From Candidatus Thorarchaeota archaeon MP11T_1 (GTDB lineage Archaea > Asgardarchaeota > Thorarchaeia > Thorarchaeales > Thorarchaeaceae), in assembly GCA_002825515.1 (NCBI GenBank), contig PJET01000044.1:1-18009 (forward strand): a DNA stretch of 18,009 nucleotides. Direction: 5' to 3'. Positions 14,299 to 18,009 of the stretch are shown here, piece by piece (the stretch's first letter is position 1; each line of letters opens with the position of its first letter). The translations under genes were made by a program, and so were the position numbers. Below the pieces are notes generated by a model, which was given only the letters and a program-made list of their open reading frames with translations, searched no databases and was not told the origin of the DNA.

Positions 14299-15030
14299 CT
14301 ATGTGACTTTCACTAGACCTACAACAAGGAACCCCGGAATCTCTCTTTTATATTCAAGCAGTTGTTTATCTTTGATAGGTTGACCCCTGGATAACTCAGC
14401 CGTAATCTCCCTGAATGCAATCATTCGCATTCCAACAGAGAAAAGTTTCTCGAAGTAATAACTGAGTGGTCGATGATACGCAACTACTTCAGTGTCTTTG
14501 TATTTTGGGTGGGAAATTTCTTTGATTGACATGTAATTTCGAATCTGCAGACAGTAACCCTCTTCATCCTGTACTCGTTTTGCGTAAGTGAAGGGATGAG
14601 GAATTGCAAATACCAGTTTTCCTCCATTCTTGAGAATACGACCACACTCCTCGATTGTTGCGTCTATCTCTTTGATATCATGAAATCCAAAAGTGGAAAC
14701 AATACCGTCCATGGATTCATCATTAATCTCTGACATTTTGCTAGAGTTGCATTGTATGTACTTCACACCCAATGGTTCAGACTTTTCTGAAGAGCGGGCA
14801 ATCTCGAGCATCTTCTCTGAGAGGTCTACACCGATAACCTTTGCTCCTTTCCGTGCAAGGATTCTTGTAAAATAACCCTGACCACATGCAAGATCGAGTA
14901 TAGTTTTTCCTCGGATACTACCTAGAATATCGAAAATTGCTGGATTTACATAGGTCCTGTGATACGAGTCTCCAGTTTCACCCACTGTCTTATGGTAGTC
15001 ATCTGCTACTTCATCCCAAGATGCGGGCAT
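14299..15030 (-). CDS. Class I SAM-dependent methyltransferase (methyltransferase type 11)
   Basis: A 243-residue Rossmann-fold methyltransferase beginning MPASWDEVADDYHKTVGETGD, a typical opening of small-molecule methyltransferases of this group. Motif I is ILDLACGQGYFTRIL near 44-58, the strand-2 acid is VIGVDLSEKM near 65-74, then VKYIQCNSSKM, IVSTFGFHDI and a motif VI-like GRILKNGGKLVFAIPHPF. The acceptor substrate is unknown and the partners do not suggest one. The ATG at 15030 has GGGAGGGAA about ten bases upstream; a longer frame to GTG-like starts at 15165 would add 45 residues with no methyltransferase character. It is divergent from the surface propeller gene. Confidence 0.88.
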   Translation of the reverse strand: MPASWDEVADDYHKTVGETGDSYHRTYVNPAIFDILGSIRGKTILDLACGQGYFTRILARKGAKVIGVDLSEKMLEIARSSEKSEPLGVKYIQCNSSKMSEINDESMDGIVSTFGFHDIKEIDATIEECGRILKNGGKLVFAIPHPFTYAKRVQDEEGYCLQIRNYMSIKEISHPKYKDTEVVAYHRPLSYYFEKLFSVGMRMIAFREITAELSRGQPIKDKQLLEYKREIPGFLVVGLVKVT

Positions 15031-15167
15031 GAGTCTGATTCCCTCCCGAAAACATATGTGGGTTCCGCCACCATGAGCTGTGGGATAAGGACCTGCTTTA
15101 AACGGTTTTCTTTTATTCGACCTAAACCATGTTGAATGTTGGTAATGCGCAGGGACAGTAATCAAGT

Positions 15168-15173
15168 GAGGAG
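15168..15173 (+). promoter_or_regulatory. Ribosome binding site deciding a TTG start
   Basis: GAGGAG ends nine bases before TTG at 15183 of the propeller gene, fixing the start at the beginning of its signal peptide. The 152-base divergent gap also holds a TTTTATTC box near 15110 that could be its TATA element. Confidence 0.5.
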
Positions 15174-15182
15174 TTTACGGCT

Positions 15183-16751
15183 TTGCGTTTGATCACACTA
15201 GTAGTACTATTCACATTCATATCAGGCATCGTTCTTGCTGGACCGATTGAAGGACGGTTTGTTGCTAAAACGAGTATAGTTCTAGAGGAATTAATCTCCT
15301 CGAGGGGTCTGGATGTAGCATTCTGTTCTTTTTTTGGCGGAGAAGATGAAGAGTGGTCAAATGATATCTCCTTTAGTAATGATGGTAGTGTTGTATTGAC
15401 GGGTATGACTAGATCATCTGATCTTCCTGTGGTGAATGCTCATCAAGAAGAATACGGAGGGGGAGGAGATGTATTCATTGTGAAGTTGAACTCTGAGTAC
15501 CAAGTTGAGTTCTACACATACTTCGGAGGAAGTGGTCTTGAAGAACCAATGGCTCTGACGATTGGTACATATGGAGATATCATCGTTGCAGGAGGTACAA
15601 GTTCAAGTGATCTTACACTCTTGAATCCAATCCAAGAAGAGTTGAACGGGACCTCCGACGCATTTCTGGCAAAGTTCAGCAGCGATGGAACACTTCTCTT
15701 CTCTACATACCTCGGTGGTAGTGGAGTTGACCGCATAGAGGACATAATAATGGATTTCAATGGGAACTATGTCTTCGTTGGATCAACTGAGTCTCCTGAC
15801 TTCTTTACAAGTCCAGGTGTTTTTCAAGAAACTTTTGGAGGGGGAGACTCAGATGTCTTCATTACATCGATAAGCAGTCATAATCATTCAATATTTTTCT
15901 CAACATTCTTTGGCAACACAACAGATGATGATGCATGGGCGGTTGGTATTGATTCAATGGGAGATCTTGTCATTGTTGGAATGACTGATGGAGCTGCGAT
16001 AGCAACAGACTCTGCATATCAACAGACTTACGGTGGCGGACAGACAGATAGTTTTGTGGCTAAATTCACATCGAATTGCTCATCCCTCTATTGGTCAACA
16101 TTGTTAGGGGGAAATGGGTGGGATTTTGGGGACCAAGTGGATTTCGACTCCAATAACAATATCGTGGTGTCAGGATATAGTGGATCATCTGATTTTCCAC
16201 TTGTAAATCAGCTGCAAAATGATACTGCAGGCTATGATGCATTTTTCGCAAAACTGGGTGTAAATGGTGAGGACCTTTTGTTGTCAAGTTACCTTGGAGG
16301 CAATCTTGAAGATCGATCGTATGCTATGGAGGTCATGGAAGCTGATGGAATATTGATCACTCTGCCTTCAGCATCTACGGACATGCCAACAATCAATCCG
16401 TTCCAAGCTGATAACAGTGGTGGTTCTGACGGTTATATCGCTTTGATTTGTGGTGGAAATGTCACATTTGGAAGTTATTTTGGCGGTAGTATGAATGACT
16501 ATGTACTTGGGATGTCCATCGGCGGTGGTGGGAGTATCGCAGTTATAGGATTCACCAGCTCGAGTGACCTTCCAACACTCAGTGCAGTCCAAGATGAGTA
16601 CGGTGGAGGTACGAGTGACACAATGGTCTGGATTCTAAAACCGCCACCAGTAATGTTGGGAGGCATATTTTATTTTGATATTATAATCACTGTCGTAATT
16701 GTAGGTATCGTGCTAATCATTGCATATAATTGGCTCAGAAGAATTGATTGA
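15183..16751 (+). CDS. SBBP-repeat beta-propeller surface protein with signal peptide and C-terminal anchor
   Basis: A 522-residue exported protein. A short signal peptide (MRLITLVVLFTFISGIVLAGP) precedes seven repeats of about 63 residues, each with a (F/L)(S/Y)(T/S)(Y/F)(L/F)GG start, a central VxGxTxSSD(L/F)P and a YGGGxxDxFVAKL-like end; the first begins near residue 46 and the seventh near 427. Seven SBBP-type repeats fit one complete seven-bladed propeller. The C-terminus has one membrane helix (IIITVVIVGIVLIIAYNWL) and RRID, so the propeller faces outside. Several NxS/T sites could be glycosylated. TTG 15183 is chosen because GAGGAG ends nine bases upstream and it starts the signal peptide. 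It may be a cell-surface binding protein; its ligand is unknown. Confidence 0.85.
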   Translation: MRLITLVVLFTFISGIVLAGPIEGRFVAKTSIVLEELISSRGLDVAFCSFFGGEDEEWSNDISFSNDGSVVLTGMTRSSDLPVVNAHQEEYGGGGDVFIVKLNSEYQVEFYTYFGGSGLEEPMALTIGTYGDIIVAGGTSSSDLTLLNPIQEELNGTSDAFLAKFSSDGTLLFSTYLGGSGVDRIEDIIMDFNGNYVFVGSTESPDFFTSPGVFQETFGGGDSDVFITSISSHNHSIFFSTFFGNTTDDDAWAVGIDSMGDLVIVGMTDGAAIATDSAYQQTYGGGQTDSFVAKFTSNCSSLYWSTLLGGNGWDFGDQVDFDSNNNIVVSGYSGSSDFPLVNQLQNDTAGYDAFFAKLGVNGEDLLLSSYLGGNLEDRSYAMEVMEADGILITLPSASTDMPTINPFQADNSGGSDGYIALICGGNVTFGSYFGGSMNDYVLGMSIGGGGSIAVIGFTSSSDLPTLSAVQDEYGGGTSDTMVWILKPPPVMLGGIFYFDIIITVVIVGIVLIIAYNWLRRID

Positions 16752-16814
16752 GATTATTCCACACCTGAACTCACATATGGATTCGTCATGTAGTGAAAAT
16801 CAGTTGATTGAGCA

Positions 16815-17195
16815 ATGACAGTACGAGGAATAGGAGGTGTCTTCTTCAAGTCGAAGGACCCGAAGAAGCTTCAGAAGTGGTATGAAAAGAACTTGGGACT
16901 AAAGCCGGACAAGGAAGGTTACATCTACTTCATGTGGGCAGACCTCAAGGCACCTGGTTATACATTGTGGGGACCGTTTCCAGAGGACACAAAATACTTT
17001 GAGCCAAGTGCTGCTGAATCTATGATCAATTTCGTGGTGAGTGATATTGAGAAGTTCTTCGAAGGTCTCAAAGCTAAGGGAGTCCCTGTTGATGACAGAG
17101 GCATCCAGGAAACTGAGGAAGGTAAGTTCGCCTGGATTATGGATCCAGAAGGGAACAAAATCGAACTCTGGGAACCCTCTGACTTGCATGAGTAA
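16815..17195 (+). CDS. VOC-fold (glyoxalase/bleomycin resistance-like) protein
   Basis: A 126-residue protein with the two beta-alpha-beta-beta-beta modules of the vicinal oxygen chelate fold: GGVFFKSKDPKKLQKWYEKNLGL in the first and INFVVSDIEKFFEGLKAKGVPV to MDPEGNKIELWEP in the second. The C-terminal metal-ligand Glu of the family (Glu117 in KIELWE) is present. The first strand, where glyoxalases have a His ligand, reads GVFFKS, so the metal site may be incomplete. The substrate cannot be inferred. The ATG at 16815 has no strong ribosome site. The epimerase-like gene follows after 60 bases but has its own TATA-like and hairpin elements. Confidence 0.88.
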   Translation: MTVRGIGGVFFKSKDPKKLQKWYEKNLGLKPDKEGYIYFMWADLKAPGYTLWGPFPEDTKYFEPSAAESMINFVVSDIEKFFEGLKAKGVPVDDRGIQETEEGKFAWIMDPEGNKIELWEPSDLHE

Positions 17196-17222
17196 GATTC
17201 CTCAACAATATCATAATATGGC

Positions 17223-17248
17223 CCTCTGAAATGAGTACATTTCAGAGG
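17223..17248 (+). promoter_or_regulatory. Perfect 11-bp inverted repeat / hairpin holding the ribosome site of the next gene
   Basis: The arms are CCTCTGAAATG (17223-17233) and CATTTCAGAGG (17238-17248) with an AGTA loop. The last four bases of the right arm, GAGG (17245-17248), are seven bases before the ATG at 17256 and are the only plausible ribosome site; in RNA they would pair with CCTC of the left arm. As DNA it is a symmetric dyad next to a probable TATA box (ATAATATGG, about 17210), so it may instead be an operator or both. Confidence 0.6.
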
Positions 17249-17255
17249 CGTCACC

Positions 17256-18009
17256 ATGAAAGAGAATGTTTTGCTACTCGGTGCATCTGGATCGATGGGG
17301 TTTGTTGCATTCAAGGAGCTTTGGGCTCAAAAGGATGAAAATGGCCGACGGAAATACAACATAGTTCTCTTACTCCGACCTTCTGAAAAGAACAAGAGAC
17401 TCTTTGTACCTTATGAGCAACAATGTGGAATATTGGGAATACCAAGAAATGGTGTTGTGGAGGGTGAAGGTTTCAAGATAGTGTGGGGAGATGCAACAGA
17501 ATTTTCAGATGTCCTTGAAGCTGTTCGGGGAGTTGACTGGATTCTCTCTCCTATGGCGTTCATTGCCCCTGCTGCAGATCACAATCCGAAAATGTCTGAA
17601 GCCGTCAATACAAGAGCAATTGAATACGTTATCAAAGCCATCTATGAGGTGGGTGGACAAGACCACATCAAGTTCGTGTATGTTGGTTCAGTGGCAGAAA
17701 CTGGTGACCGTCTGCAATCTATCCATATGGGCCGAGTTGGAGACCCACTGAAACCAAGTGTGTTTGATTTCTATGCAACCTGCAAGATTCGAGGTGAACG
17801 AGCTGTTATTGAATCTGGATTGAAGTATTGGGTGTCTCTTCGCCAGACATACATTGCTATTCCAGATGCCATGAGCTTAATGGACCCCATTATGTTTCAT
17901 CAGCCAATAGACACTTGTATTGAACTCAACACGTGTTTTGATGCAGGTAGGGGACTTGTTAACTGTCTTGACGTTTCTGAAGACTCGGATTTCTGGCGGC
18001 GTGTCTACA
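17256..18009 (+). CDS. NAD-dependent epimerase/dehydratase-like protein (extended SDR), 5' part only
   Basis: The reading frame is open from ATG 17256 to the window edge, about 251 codons, without a stop. It begins MKENVLLLGASGSMGFVAF, a Rossmann NAD(P)-binding strand with GxxGxxG, then VWGDATEFSDVLEAVRGVDWIL (Asp/Thr and the usual strand-4 position), KFVYVGSVAETGD (Ser of the catalytic region) and FYATCKIRGERAVIESGL with the catalytic Tyr-x-x-x-Lys. It is an extended short-chain dehydrogenase/reductase, probably acting on a nucleotide sugar or similar carbonyl substrate; the substrate-binding half is outside the window. The ATG is preceded by the hairpin at 17223-17248, which would control its translation or transcription. 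Confidence 0.85.
   Translation, partial: MKENVLLLGASGSMGFVAFKELWAQKDENGRRKYNIVLLLRPSEKNKRLFVPYEQQCGILGIPRNGVVEGEGFKIVWGDATEFSDVLEAVRGVDWILSPMAFIAPAADHNPKMSEAVNTRAIEYVIKAIYEVGGQDHIKFVYVGSVAETGDRLQSIHMGRVGDPLKPSVFDFYATCKIRGERAVIESGLKYWVSLRQTYIAIPDAMSLMDPIMFHQPIDTCIELNTCFDAGRGLVNCLDVSEDSDFWRRVY

Noticed and set aside
14270..14300. T-rich end of the DUF362 gene as a poly-T archaeal terminator
   Set aside because: The T-run lies in the coding end (Phe/Ser codons), and the gap to the convergent gene is only 11 bases, so it cannot be told from codon use.
15031..15165. N-terminal extension of the second methyltransferase
   Set aside because: The 45 residues have no family character, and GGGAGGGAA supports the ATG at 15030.
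17491..17751. Frame within the terminal epimerase-like gene
   Set aside because: The real frame from 17256 runs open to the edge with Rossmann and Tyr-x-x-x-Lys motifs; this is a shadow.
1..18009. CRISPR array, transposase, integrase, tRNA or rRNA
   Set aside because: I found no repeat-spacer pattern, no transposase or integrase motif and no tRNA or rRNA-like segment. A tRNA scan and repeat finder would settle it; any hit above threshold would refute this.

Overview
This 18 kb window looks like the chromosome of an archaeon. Genes are short, single or in small pairs, and face both ways with tight spacing. Several have AT-rich TATA-like boxes roughly 25-40 bases before the start (TTTATAAA at 5023, GGTATAAACC at 10239) together with GGAG/GAGG ribosome sites and some GTG or TTG starts. 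The content (stand-alone Lrp/AsnC effector domain, Hef-like helicase, COG1237 metallo-beta-lactamase fold, DUF362, DUF3795, an SBBP beta-propeller surface protein, an Ig-domain surface protein) would fit an uncultured mesophilic archaeon, perhaps an Asgard/Thorarchaeota-type lineage. That placement is inference only; the window has no rRNA, tRNA or other phylogenetic marker.

Layout. 1-1140 (+): the 3' end of an unrecognised gene overlapping a SAM methyltransferase. 1247-2925 (-): a stand-alone RAM domain, a small Cys-containing protein of unknown function, and a haloalkane dehalogenase-like hydrolase whose nucleophile Asp is replaced by Asn. 3017-5003 (+): a hydantoin/Asp-Glu racemase-type enzyme directly followed by an M19 dipeptidase, a likely amino-acid or peptide catabolic pair. 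5053-7736 (+): a Hef/FANCM-like SF2 helicase and a MutY-type glycosylase that lacks the iron-sulfur cysteines. 7752-10203 (-): a large secreted Ig-type protein with a His/Trp-rich tail and a PaaI-like thioesterase. 10278-10634 (+): a DUF3795 protein, divergent from the thioesterase across one TATA-like element. 10661-11572 (-): a metallo-beta-lactamase-fold protein. 11759-13031 (+): MsrB and an AAC(3)-type acetyltransferase. 13042-13257 (-): a second copy of the small Cys protein seen at 1568. 13361-14287 (+): DUF362. 14299-15030 (-): a second methyltransferase. 15183-16751 (+): a seven-bladed SBBP propeller surface protein. 16815-17195 (+): a VOC-fold protein. 17256-end (+): an NAD-dependent epimerase-like gene, cut by the window edge, preceded by a perfect 11-bp hairpin that contains its ribosome site.

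Most neighbours do not form one pathway. The clear pairings are racemase plus dipeptidase, helicase plus MutY (DNA repair), and the paralogous small Cys proteins 11.5 kb apart. I see no CRISPR array, transposon, integrase, attachment site, tRNA, rRNA or replication origin. The points most worth a second look are the Asn-for-Asp dehalogenase, the cluster-less MutY, the duplicated small Cys protein family and the ribosome-site hairpin at 17223-17248.
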